This document shows, one piece after another, positions 29,210-36,944 of a DNA stretch of 64,000 bases. The position numbers and the translations under genes were made by a program. Source of the DNA: Exiguobacterium sp. (GTDB lineage: Bacteria; Bacillota; Bacilli; Exiguobacteriales; Exiguobacteriaceae); NCBI RefSeq assembly GCF_020832205.1, contig NZ_JAFIFD010000003.1, positions 94,754 to 158,753 on the forward strand. Direction: 5' to 3'. How positions within the stretch are numbered: position 1 is the first letter of the stretch; each line of letters starts with the position of its first letter. Under the pieces are notes generated by a model that saw nothing but the letters and a program-made list of their open reading frames with translations, did no database searches and was not told where the DNA came from.

Positions 29210-29237
29210 TAAAAGACAGGTGACGAATAGCCGATAA
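29210..29237 (+). promoter_or_regulatory. SigD-like (motility sigma) promoter for the EAL-HDOD gene
   Basis: TAAA at 29210-29213, 16-base spacer, GCCGATAA at 29230-29237. The B. subtilis SigD consensus is TAAA-N14-16-GCCGATAT, so only the last base differs. It lies 34 bases before the start codon. Confidence 0.65.
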
Positions 29238-29271
29238 TAAAGGTGGGAACTACGAAAAAGGAGATGCAGGG

Positions 29272-30462
29272 ATGAAAGTTTACGTTGCGCGCCAACCAAT
29301 TTTTGATCAAAAGTTACGCGTCTGTGGCTATGAACTGTTATATCGCCGCAGCGAGAAAAATATATTTGAACACGTCGACGACGCACTTGCGACCGCCGAC
29401 GTGATTCATAACGCCTACCTCGTCTTCAATTTTCGGGAATTGACCGAGGGGACGCGGGCGTTCATCAACTTCCCCCAAAACTTGATCGAAGGGGAAGTGC
29501 CGGCGCTATTGCCGCGGCAGTCGCTCGTCGTCGAAGTGCTCGAACACGTCGAGCCGACCGAGAAAGTACTCGCCGCACTCCGTTCGCTCCGGCGTAAAGG
29601 CTACACGATCGCCCTCGACGATTTCGTCTTTGAAGAGAAGTACCGGCCGCTCATCGGTCTCGCCGACATCATCAAGATCGACTATCAGGCGACACCGGTC
29701 GACCAGCAAAAACGGCTCATCGACGCCCTCGGCCACCGCGTCGAATTTTTAGCCGAGAAGATCGAGACACCGCTCGAGTATGAGACGGCGAAAAAGCTCG
29801 GCTACAAGATGTTTCAAGGTTATTTTTTCAGTCGTCCGACCGTCGTCCATGGGGCCGAGGTGCATCCGCTCCGTCACACGCTCGTCGAAGTATTAAAAGA
29901 ACTCGACCGCCCGGAGCCGAACTTCCGCCGCATCGCCGGCCAAATCGAGCGCAGTGTCGATTTGTCTTACAAGATGTTGCGCTCCGTCAATACGGTGTAT
30001 CAAAAAGGACGGCACACGATCCAGTCGATCGAACAGGCGGTCGCCCGCATCGGACTCGATGAGATGCGGCGCTGGTCTTATTTGATGTTGCTCCGGGAAA
30101 TGCAGACGTCCGAGTCGAAAGAGCTGATCAAACAGAGCGTCATCCGCGGGAAGATGATGGAACTGATTGCTGATGACACGGTGCCGGCCGTCATGCCGTT
30201 CGATGCGTTCATCACCGGCATCTTCTCGTCACTCGATGTCATCTTGGACGAGACGATGACCTCGCTCGTCGCCGAGCTCCCGGTCGAACCGGTCGTCAAA
30301 GAAGCGCTCCTCGGGAAACCGAACAAGCTGCGGGAACTGCTCGACGCCGTGACGGCTTATGAACGTCTGACCGTGCCGGTCGATGAGTCGGCGCCGGATT
30401 GGTCACCGTACTATATTCGAGCGATTCAATGGGCGCAAACGTTCGAAGAAAAAAGTGAATAA
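29272..30462 (+). CDS. EAL-HDOD protein (YuxH-like)
   Basis: A 396-residue cytoplasmic signalling protein. The N-terminal EAL-type domain (1-~195) starts VARQPIFDQKLRVCGYELLYR; ELL replaces the EAL triad, as in YuxH-type degenerate domains. LALDD-like (TIALDDFVFEEKY), IIKIDYQ and GYKMFQGYFFSRP are retained. The C-terminal HDOD domain (~200-390) includes LSYKMLRSVNTVY and MRRWSYLMLLREM. Active c-di-GMP hydrolysis is doubtful; binding or scaffolding is more likely. The SigD-like promoter links it to motility. AAAAAGGAG precedes ATG 29272. Confidence 0.9.
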   Translation: MKVYVARQPIFDQKLRVCGYELLYRRSEKNIFEHVDDALATADVIHNAYLVFNFRELTEGTRAFINFPQNLIEGEVPALLPRQSLVVEVLEHVEPTEKVLAALRSLRRKGYTIALDDFVFEEKYRPLIGLADIIKIDYQATPVDQQKRLIDALGHRVEFLAEKIETPLEYETAKKLGYKMFQGYFFSRPTVVHGAEVHPLRHTLVEVLKELDRPEPNFRRIAGQIERSVDLSYKMLRSVNTVYQKGRHTIQSIEQAVARIGLDEMRRWSYLMLLREMQTSESKELIKQSVIRGKMMELIADDTVPAVMPFDAFITGIFSSLDVILDETMTSLVAELPVEPVVKEALLGKPNKLRELLDAVTAYERLTVPVDESAPDWSPYYIRAIQWAQTFEEKSE

Positions 30463-30476
30463 TGTTTGAAATTTCG

Positions 30477-30528
30477 AAGGGACGTCAATTACTGTAATAA
30501 GGCCACGCGCCGATGACGTTCCTTTTTT
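30477..30528 (+). terminator. terminator after the EAL-HDOD gene
   Basis: AAGGGACGTCA/TGACGTTCCTT stem (one G-T pair) enclosing a 26-base loop, followed by TTTTTT. Confidence 0.75.
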
Positions 30529-30665
30529 GTATGCGGTTTATGATGAAAGCGAGCTGATCGAATGGACGCATTTGACAACGCACCGTTACGCTAAGTCTTT
30601 TTTTCTCTGTCGCGACATGCTATGATTAAAAATGGTACGAATTTTTGAAAAGAGGGGAAACGTCG

Positions 30666-30884
30666 ATGTTGAACACCGTTTTATCGCTCGTCATTTATCT
30701 CACAGCGATTTACGTCGCTTGGTGGGCACTCATGCCGGTCAAATGGGACAAGTTGCTCAATCAAGTGAAGAGCCCGCAGGCTGCTGTCTTGCGCGTTCTC
30801 GTGGCCGTCGTCTTCGGTTCCCTGATCGCCCAGTTCTTCTTGGAATATATCCGATTGGCACAGGCGCTCGCACCATTGCAGTAG
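30666..30884 (+). CDS. DUF1146 family small membrane protein (YwzB-like)
   Basis: A 72-residue protein with two membrane helices: LSLVIYLTAIYVAWWALM and VLRVLVAVVFGSLIAQFFLEYI. The pattern and the place directly upstream of murA match YwzB (DUF1146) of Bacillus. Function is unknown. ATG 30666 follows GAGGGGAAA; the in-frame TTG at 30645 has no site. An extended -10 TGCTATGAT lies at 30618-30626. Confidence 0.85.
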   Translation: MLNTVLSLVIYLTAIYVAWWALMPVKWDKLLNQVKSPQAAVLRVLVAVVFGSLIAQFFLEYIRLAQALAPLQ

Positions 30885-30894
30885 GTTGTAAAAC

Positions 30895-30912
30895 GATTAC
30901 CAAATTGTAATC
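30895..30912. promoter_or_regulatory. palindrome GATTAC-N6-GTAATC before murA
   Basis: Perfect 6-bp arms around a 6-base spacer, ten bases after the DUF1146 gene and 214 bases before murA. It overlaps possible -35 sequences (TTGTAA). No regulator is recognised. Confidence 0.35.
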
Positions 30913-31125
30913 CTGCTGTAACGTTTCCTATATGTTTATCGTGTAGGATAAACTCGTCTGACATGACGCTTTTCATCAGAAACTATTATGCTATTATTTT
31001 TTGTTTTCTCTCTGATGAAGTTGTCACGTTTCACAAACCATCGTAGCTATCGACATAACCACATCCGGAATCGGATATCGACGTATAAAACACAAAATTA
31101 ACGAAGTTGGAGGACAAAGAGAGAT

Positions 31126-32427
31126 ATGAAGGATTTGATTGTAGTCCGTGGAGGACGTAAATTGTCAGGTACTGTGCGTGTTGAAGGCGCTAAAAACGCC
31201 GTACTCAAAACATTGGTTGCCACTCTATTAGCAAGTGAAGGAAAGTCGGTACTTCAAAACGTGCCGCGCCTCGCTGACGTATACACGATTAACAAAGTAC
31301 TTCGCCACCTCGGTGCAGAGGTCGCATTTGATGAAGCGAACAACGAAGTGACAGTCGACGCCTCGGGCACAATCAAAGACGAGGCGCCGCTTGAGTACGT
31401 CCGTAAGATGCGTGCCTCGATCCTCGTCATGGGTCCTCTCCTTGCTCGTCTCGGCCACGCGCGTGTCGCGATGCCGGGCGGATGCTCAATCGGCTCACGT
31501 CCGATTGACCTCCACTTGAAAGGCTTTGAGGCGATGGGCGCGAAGACGGTCATCGGCAACGGTTTCGTCGAAGCATCTGTCGACGGTCGCTTGAAAGGTG
31601 CGAAGATCTATCTAGACTTCCCATCGGTCGGCGCGACTGAAAACATCATGATGGCAGCCGTGCTCGCAGAAGGCACGACGGTCATCGAGAACGTCGCGAA
31701 AGAGCCGGAAATCGTCGACCTCGCGAACTTCTTGAACGGAATGGGCGCACACGTACGCGGTGCCGGGACAGAGACGATTCGCATCGAAGGCGTGGAGAAA
31801 CTCCACGGTGCCGAGCACTCGATCATCCCTGACCGCATCGAAGCGGGTACGTTCCTCGTCGCAGGGGCCATCACAGGCGGCGACATCGAAGTCATCGGAG
31901 CTGAGCGCGAGCACTTGCGTCCGCTCATCTCGAAGATGGAAGAAATGGGCGTCAAATTCGAAGACACATCGGAAGGCATGCGTGTCATCGCACCGGACGT
32001 ATTGAAACCGGTCGACGTGAAGACGATGCCGCACCCAGGTTTCCCGACAGACATTCAAGCACAGATGATGGCGCTCGTCTTGAAAGCAGGCGGCACATCG
32101 GTCATCACAGAGACGGTGTTTGAAAACCGCTTCATGCACGTGGAAGAATTCCGCCGCATGAACGCAGACATTAAAATCGAAGGACGTTCAGCCATCATCA
32201 AAGGCGGCGTTCGTCTCCAAGGTGCCGAGGTCGTCTCGACTGACCTTCGTGCCGGTGCAGCACTCGTGCTTGCAGGACTCATTGCCGACGAAGAGACTCG
32301 TGTCGGCGACTTATATCATATCGATCGTGGCTACGTCGACTTCCACAAAAAACTTCAAGCACTCGGTGCAGACATCGAGCGCATCGAAGGAACGGTCGAA
32401 GTCGCGGAAGAAATGGTCAACAACTAA
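31126..32427 (+). CDS. murA: UDP-N-acetylglucosamine 1-carboxyvinyltransferase
   Basis: First committed enzyme of peptidoglycan synthesis: transfers enolpyruvate from PEP to UDP-GlcNAc in the cytoplasm. 433 residues. N-terminal signature [17 protein letters not shown]; the active-site Cys (fosfomycin target) is in [33 protein letters not shown] and [17 protein letters not shown] are family blocks. Position next to DUF1146 corresponds to B. subtilis murAA. TTGGAGGACAAAG precedes ATG 31126. spoIID, which follows murAA in sporeformers, is not here. Confidence 0.97.
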   Translation: MKDLIVVRGGRKLSGTVRVEGAKNAVLKTLVATLLASEGKSVLQNVPRLADVYTINKVLRHLGAEVAFDEANNEVTVDASGTIKDEAPLEYVRKMRASILVMGPLLARLGHARVAMPGGCSIGSRPIDLHLKGFEAMGAKTVIGNGFVEASVDGRLKGAKIYLDFPSVGATENIMMAAVLAEGTTVIENVAKEPEIVDLANFLNGMGAHVRGAGTETIRIEGVEKLHGAEHSIIPDRIEAGTFLVAGAITGGDIEVIGAEREHLRPLISKMEEMGVKFEDTSEGMRVIAPDVLKPVDVKTMPHPGFPTDIQAQMMALVLKAGGTSVITETVFENRFMHVEEFRRMNADIKIEGRSAIIKGGVRLQGAEVVSTDLRAGAALVLAGLIADEETRVGDLYHIDRGYVDFHKKLQALGADIERIEGTVEVAEEMVNN

Positions 32428-32502
32428 TTAATAGACGCATAGGAGCGAGGAGATTCTTCTCGCTCTTTTCAATGAAGTAATGAACGGAGGAACCTATACA
32501 TC

Positions 32503-33489
32503 ATGTTTTCAAAAGATATCGGGATTGATTTAGGAACAGCAAACGTCGTCATCCACGTGAAAGGTCGAGGCATCGTCCTCGACGAGCCGTCTGTCGTCGC
32601 CATCAAGCGTTCGACGGGGAAAGTGCTCGCCGTCGGTACGGAAGCGTACGAGATGGTCGGTCGTACACCAGGTGACATCGTCGCCATCCGCCCGCTCCGT
32701 GACGGGGTCATCGCCGACTTCGCCACGACAGAAGAGATGCTTCGCCACTTCGTCGAAAAGATTCAAGTGCGCGGTTTCTTCGGTGGCATCCGCATGCTTA
32801 TCTGTACTCCGGCGAACGTGACACCGGTCGAGGCGAAAGCGATTCGTGAGGCAGCTGAAAAAGCTGGCGCCAAAGAAGTCTTTCTCGCCGTAGAACCGAA
32901 AGCGGCAGCCGTCGGTTCGGGCATGGACATCTGGAAGCCGGTCGGTCACATGATCGTCGATATCGGCGGCGGGACGACAGACGTCGCCATCCTTTCAATG
33001 GGTGACATCGTTTGCGGTGAGACAATCAAAATCGCCGGTGATCGCTTTGATACGGATATCCTCCGCGCCATTAAAGACAAGCATAAACTCATCATCGGGG
33101 AACGTACGGCTGAACAGATCAAAAAAGAGATCGCGACCGTCTTCCCAGGCGGGCGCAACGAGACGATGGACATTCGCGGACGTGACATGGTACGCGGATT
33201 GCCGCGTACGGTGACGATCACGTCTGAAGAGCTCCGTGAGGCGATGGCCGAATCGGCGAATGAAATCGTCGAAGCGACGAAACGTGTCCTCGAACAGACG
33301 CCGCCGGAACTCGCGGCCGACATCATCGACCGCGGCATCATCATGACCGGGGGCGGCTCGCTCCTCCACGGCATCGACCAGCTCGTCGCCGAGCGCGTCG
33401 GACTGCCAGTCATGATCGCCGAAGAGCCGACGCTCAGCGTCGCACACGGCACGGGCATCATGCTCGAGCATTTAGATCGCTTGAAGTAA
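32503..33489 (+). CDS. mbl: MreB-like cytoskeletal protein Mbl
   Basis: A 328-residue actin-fold protein that polymerises under the membrane and guides lateral wall synthesis. Phosphate-1 motif IGIDLGTANVVIHVKG, phosphate-2 motif VDIGGGTTDVAILS, and adenosine motif IIMTGGGSLLHGIDQLV are intact. The N-terminal MFSKDIGIDLG with an amphipathic start resembles Mbl/MreBH. Mbl is favoured over MreB because murA lies upstream and flhO-flhP downstream, as around B. subtilis mbl. ACGGAGGAACC precedes ATG 32503. Confidence 0.92.
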   Translation: MFSKDIGIDLGTANVVIHVKGRGIVLDEPSVVAIKRSTGKVLAVGTEAYEMVGRTPGDIVAIRPLRDGVIADFATTEEMLRHFVEKIQVRGFFGGIRMLICTPANVTPVEAKAIREAAEKAGAKEVFLAVEPKAAAVGSGMDIWKPVGHMIVDIGGGTTDVAILSMGDIVCGETIKIAGDRFDTDILRAIKDKHKLIIGERTAEQIKKEIATVFPGGRNETMDIRGRDMVRGLPRTVTITSEELREAMAESANEIVEATKRVLEQTPPELAADIIDRGIIMTGGGSLLHGIDQLVAERVGLPVMIAEEPTLSVAHGTGIMLEHLDRLK

Positions 33490-33500
33490 GCAAGTGTATG

Positions 33501-33526
33501 AAGACTAGCCCTGCTAGTCTTTTTTA
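33501..33526 (+). terminator. mbl terminator
   Basis: AAGACTAG/CTAGTCTT stem with a five-base loop and a T run, 12 bases after the stop. Confidence 0.9.
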
Positions 33527-33596
33527 TTTCCTTGGAAATTTGAACAAAAACGTAAAGCGCTCCTCTGCTTTCATCGTCTTTCGAGCCGCCCTGTCC

Positions 33597-33695
33597 GGCA
33601 CGCCGCTTTCCTGGGGGGCGGGCAGCGAGCCGCATCGCGACGACGTCGCTGCTGGGTCTCGCCTTGCCCGCTGATTCCCCGGGAGTCGGCGTGCC
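33597..33695 (-). repeat. dispersed imperfect-palindrome element, copy 2 (inverted)
   Basis: This 99-bp element has perfectly complementary ends GGCACGCC and GGCGTGCC. Its reverse complement carries GAGACCCAGCAGCG, GCGATGCGGCTC and AGGAAAGCGG in the same order as copy 1 at 4227-4322. It directly abuts the transposase remnant at 33707. Confidence 0.8.
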
Positions 33696-33706
33696 CTCGG
33701 GCGGGC

Positions 33707-34064
33707 GTTGAGTTCGACCACATCGTAGGCGACGCGGCCTATTCTGGCCGTTACAATCTGATCAACGCCGCCTTGCAACGCGAAGGGTGTTATAAGGAAT
33801 CGGCGAAATCGAAAACGTACAGTGTGTCATTGAAATCAAGGGAGCATAGCGAACAGAGAGAGTACGAGCAGACCGATTAGTTCAAGGAATATCGCCGTAA
33901 ACGACCTGCCATCGAGGACGAAGAACGGCCAACTGAAGAATACGCACGGTCCGGCACACAACAAGACGTCAGACCTGAAAGGCATGATATGGCAGAGCGC
34001 GATGGTCATCGCTGCGGTCAACCTGAAGCGAATTACCACCCTCTATAAAGAAAGAGCAGGATAA
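33707..34064 (+). pseudogene. decayed DDE transposase remnant (IS1182/IS4-like C-terminus)
   Basis: The conceptual translation gives DHIVGDAAYSGRYNLINAAL, typical of the second catalytic Asp region, then an in-frame TAG near 33878. FKEYRRKRPAIED follows; after a shift of one base the text continues KNGQLKNTHG and ends IWQSAMVIAAVNLKRI...YKERAG before TAA at 34062-34064. KNGQLK holds the family's E/K-region signature and AAVNLKRI is the usual C-terminal helix. The N-terminal two thirds are missing; the dispersed repeat lies at the break. At least one stop, one frameshift and a 5' truncation make it inactive. Confidence 0.75.
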
Positions 34065-34077
34065 GGCCAAGGAAAAA

Positions 34078-34113
34078 GGGAGGTTGTTCCGACACGAGTC
34101 GGTCCAATCTCCC
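34078..34113. terminator. terminator shared by the transposase remnant side and the regulator operon
   Basis: GGGAGGTTG/CAATCTCCC outer stem and CCGAC/GTCGG inner stem; on the minus strand TTTTTCC follows, which fits termination of the kinase-regulator operon ending at 34181. Confidence 0.85.
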
Positions 34114-34180
34114 TTCTTTCTGCTCACGCTCGGATAGAGCAGAGATTTTTCAGTGCACTCCGAAAACGGAGAAGTGTTTT

Positions 34181-34960
34181 TTAATGCCACGTGTAATCTT
34201 TGTCGACGAACAGACGACGGTTCATCTCGGCTTGCGAGCTCGGTTTCGGATTCGCGTCGAGCCAGTCGTGGTAGTCGCAGCCGCACACTTCGTCCAAATG
34301 GAGCGAATAGCCGTTGTTGATCGTCTGGACAGAGATGCTCAAGTCGTAATCGGCGAGCGTCTTCTTTAACCGATAGACGAGGTTGTAGACGTTATGGAGC
34401 GCACGTTGCGGCTCATCGATTTCTGGATAGAGCGTCTCAGCGATGATCCATTTGTTGACGACTTTATCCCGGTGATAGATCAAGTACGCGAACAACTCTT
34501 CTGTCTTTTGCGTCGGCCACTTGACGAGGTCACCGTCTTGCGTTTTGACTGAGAAGTTGTCGAGGCATTGAATCGTACATGTCCGATGTTGTTCCGATTG
34601 GAGAATCGATTCGTGCCGCTTCATGACGCGCGGGATCAAGTCTTGGATCATCTCTTCGGTGATCGGTTTGAGCAAGTAATGGGTCGCCTGAACATCGAAC
34701 GCTTCGACCGCATAGCGGCTATGAGCCGTCGTGAAGACGACTTGTGTCGTCGGGGGCAACTTCTTCGCCAAATCGAGTCCGCTCATGTGGGGCATCTCAA
34801 TGTCGAGGAAGACGAGGTCGACGTCTTGCGTCTCTAAAAAGGCGAGTGCTTTGATTGGGTCGTTGAAAGACCCCATCCATTTGAAGGTCGGTTCGGTTTG
34901 AATGATGCGCTCCATCATCCTTAAAATATGGGGCTCATCTTCAATCAAGATCGTACGCAT
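34181..34960 (-). CDS. response regulator with SARP/Trans_reg_C-like output domain
   Basis: A 259-residue regulator. Receiver: acidic pair in ILIEDEPHILRM, phospho-Asp in LVFLDIEMPHMSG, Lys in HYLLKPITEEM. The linker leads to a winged-helix domain at ~135-235 (KTEELFAYLIYHRDKVVNKW and HNVYNLVYRLKKTL), which has the SARP-family look (leucine-rich YLIYHR... helix and NxxYRLKK recognition helix). The C-terminal ~25 residues are polar with no domain. The start overlaps the kinase 3' end by 20 bases, so the pair is translationally linked. Such regulators usually sit with 7TM-sensor kinases. Confidence 0.85.
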   Translation of the reverse strand: MRTILIEDEPHILRMMERIIQTEPTFKWMGSFNDPIKALAFLETQDVDLVFLDIEMPHMSGLDLAKKLPPTTQVVFTTAHSRYAVEAFDVQATHYLLKPITEEMIQDLIPRVMKRHESILQSEQHRTCTIQCLDNFSVKTQDGDLVKWPTQKTEELFAYLIYHRDKVVNKWIIAETLYPEIDEPQRALHNVYNLVYRLKKTLADYDLSISVQTINNGYSLHLDEVCGCDYHDWLDANPKPSSQAEMNRRLFVDKDYTWH

Positions 34961-36752
34961 GCGGGTCGTTCATCCTTTCTTGTTTCGGAAGACGAATACG
35001 CACGTGCGTACCGACTCCGGCTTCGGATTGTAGGTTAAAAGTGGCATCTTTCAAATAGGCGATCCGGTTACGGACGTTCGGGATGCCGATCCCGCTCGTC
35101 GGTATCGATTTTCGTTTCGGATCGAACCCGATCCCGTTGTCAGCAACACGCACTTCGATGGAGGAGCCGATGTCTTGGACGGACAACATGAGTCGTTTCG
35201 TCCCGTCTTTTTTCGTGAGACCGTGACGGATCGCGTTCTCGACAAGCGGCTGGATGAGCAACGGCGGGACGCTCACGTCGAGCAAGGACTCATCGATGTC
35301 TTTAATGATCGTGAACGCGTCGTTGAATCGTGTCTGTTCGATCGACAAGTACGAGTCGATCATCTCGAGCTCTTTGGCGAGCGTGATGTTCGCCTCGGTC
35401 CGGCCGTTCTCGAAGATGAACCGGACGTACGTGCTCAAATGGCTGAGCAGGCGGGCCGCCTCATGCGGTGACGTGTAACAGAGGGCGATGACGTTGCCGA
35501 ACGTGTTATACAAGAAGTGCGGCTTGATTTGCGCGTTGAAGAAGGAAATCTCGCTCTGGTTCGCAAACGTCTCGATCTCTTGTTTTTGGCGTTTGTCGGT
35601 CGATAAATGGACAGGTAACAGCATGAACATCAAAATGAAGTAGATGAGCGACAACACGCTTGTGTACACATCTTGATTCGGATGTGGGATCAAGATGTTG
35701 ATGACTTGTCCGACGTATCCGATCATCAACGCCAACGTGAAAATCAAGAACTCCAACGGATATCCGGTCGCTTTTCGTTCGAATAGCCAGTTGACGTTCA
35801 AACCGGTCCAAAAGAAACTGATGAACAAAATGTACATCCATAAGGCATAGTCGAACCAACTGTGCGCTTCGTAAGGAAGGATGGCGGCGATGGCGCTCAG
35901 CGCGTATAGCGGATACGTGGCGAATCTTAAAAACCGTTCGAACGGCACACGTTCGAGCCGAAGCGCGAACTCGATGAGCATACAGATACTCAATAAGACG
36001 GTGATGAGGCTGACTTTATGGGCGATGGCGTACGTCATCGCCGGGAGCAACTCGAAGACGATCATTTGGTCTCGCGTCAACAACGACACGCCGACCAAGA
36101 AGAAGAAAGCCGCGCCGTATAAATAAAGTGATTCGTTACGGTGGAATACGGAGACGATCGCGTAGAAGAGGAAAATGAGGAATGCGATCAAGATGATGAC
36201 AAAATCATAACTGAAAATTTTATTTTGCATTGCCATGACGCTGCCGGCCGGGCCGATTAAAATACTGTCCTCGAGGCCGGTCGGTCGGTCGCTTGCTTCC
36301 GTGACTTGCATCGTCAGACGGAAATCGGGTGCGTTCGGGTCGAGCCATACGAGATACGCGTGTCTCGCGTCTTGCGTCTGAGACGAATAAATGGGGCGAA
36401 CAGGTTCTCCATCGATGAAGAGGCGGACGTGCGGATGGTTTCGCGGTACTCGAAGTGCATATTGTCCGGGTGGAAGTACAACGTCGGCCTCGTATGTCGC
36501 GGTGGCATGTGGTGTGATATGGGGGACGCTGCGATACGACTCGCGTTCAACGCGGTCAAGCAGACTCGACTGGAAGCGCCACGTTCCATCGAGCCGCAAA
36601 ATGTTTTGCGTCACACCGGAGTCGGTCAAATCGGCCGAACCCCGGGTGACGACGGCTGTGCTGTCGATCGTTTGCCCGCGCGTGAGCACGAGGCCGCTCG
36701 TGATGGCGACGACGATGATGACAAGCATCAGCGCGATATGTTTTCGGGTCAT
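34941..36752 (-). CDS. 7TMR-DISM histidine kinase
   Basis: A 603-residue sensor. After a signal anchor (~7-25) comes an outer jelly-roll-like region (~40-180: LRLDGTWRFQSS, YEADVVLPPGQYAL, LFIDGEPVRP), as in sugar-binding-like DISMED domains. Seven membrane helices span ~185-390. The kinase is the LytS/His_kinase type: phospho-His in FFNAQIKPHFLYNTFGNVIAL, N box LIQPLVENAIRHGL and G box VADNGIGFDPK. ATG at 36750-36752 has GAAGGGA eight bases upstream; GTG 36758 is too close to that site. An outer ligand, perhaps a carbohydrate, is inferred. Confidence 0.88.
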   Translation of the reverse strand: MTRKHIALMLVIIVVAITSGLVLTRGQTIDSTAVVTRGSADLTDSGVTQNILRLDGTWRFQSSLLDRVERESYRSVPHITPHATATYEADVVLPPGQYALRVPRNHPHVRLFIDGEPVRPIYSSQTQDARHAYLVWLDPNAPDFRLTMQVTEASDRPTGLEDSILIGPAGSVMAMQNKIFSYDFVIILIAFLIFLFYAIVSVFHRNESLYLYGAAFFFLVGVSLLTRDQMIVFELLPAMTYAIAHKVSLITVLLSICMLIEFALRLERVPFERFLRFATYPLYALSAIAAILPYEAHSWFDYALWMYILFISFFWTGLNVNWLFERKATGYPLEFLIFTLALMIGYVGQVINILIPHPNQDVYTSVLSLIYFILMFMLLPVHLSTDKRQKQEIETFANQSEISFFNAQIKPHFLYNTFGNVIALCYTSPHEAARLLSHLSTYVRFIFENGRTEANITLAKELEMIDSYLSIEQTRFNDAFTIIKDIDESLLDVSVPPLLIQPLVENAIRHGLTKKDGTKRLMLSVQDIGSSIEVRVADNGIGFDPKRKSIPTSGIGIPNVRNRIAYLKDATFNLQSEAGVGTHVRIRLPKQERMNDPHAYDLD

Positions 36753-36944
36753 GAGCACATTCCCTTCGTACTTGTGAGATTCTTGTGAGAAGACAACGAT
36801 ATACTGGTCACACTCCGTTCATAAGTCAAGGCTTAAATGGAACGGATGTGATAAATGCTATCTAATCGTACATGAAATTGCCTTATTTGAATAGTCCGAC
36901 AGACTCGATATAAGTTGAATACACACAAGGGAAGAAGGCTGCGC

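Noticed and set aside
32946..33635. 229-codon minus-strand frame over mbl
   Set aside because: Antisense to mbl with Ser/Met/Arg-rich shadow composition, and crosses the mbl terminator.
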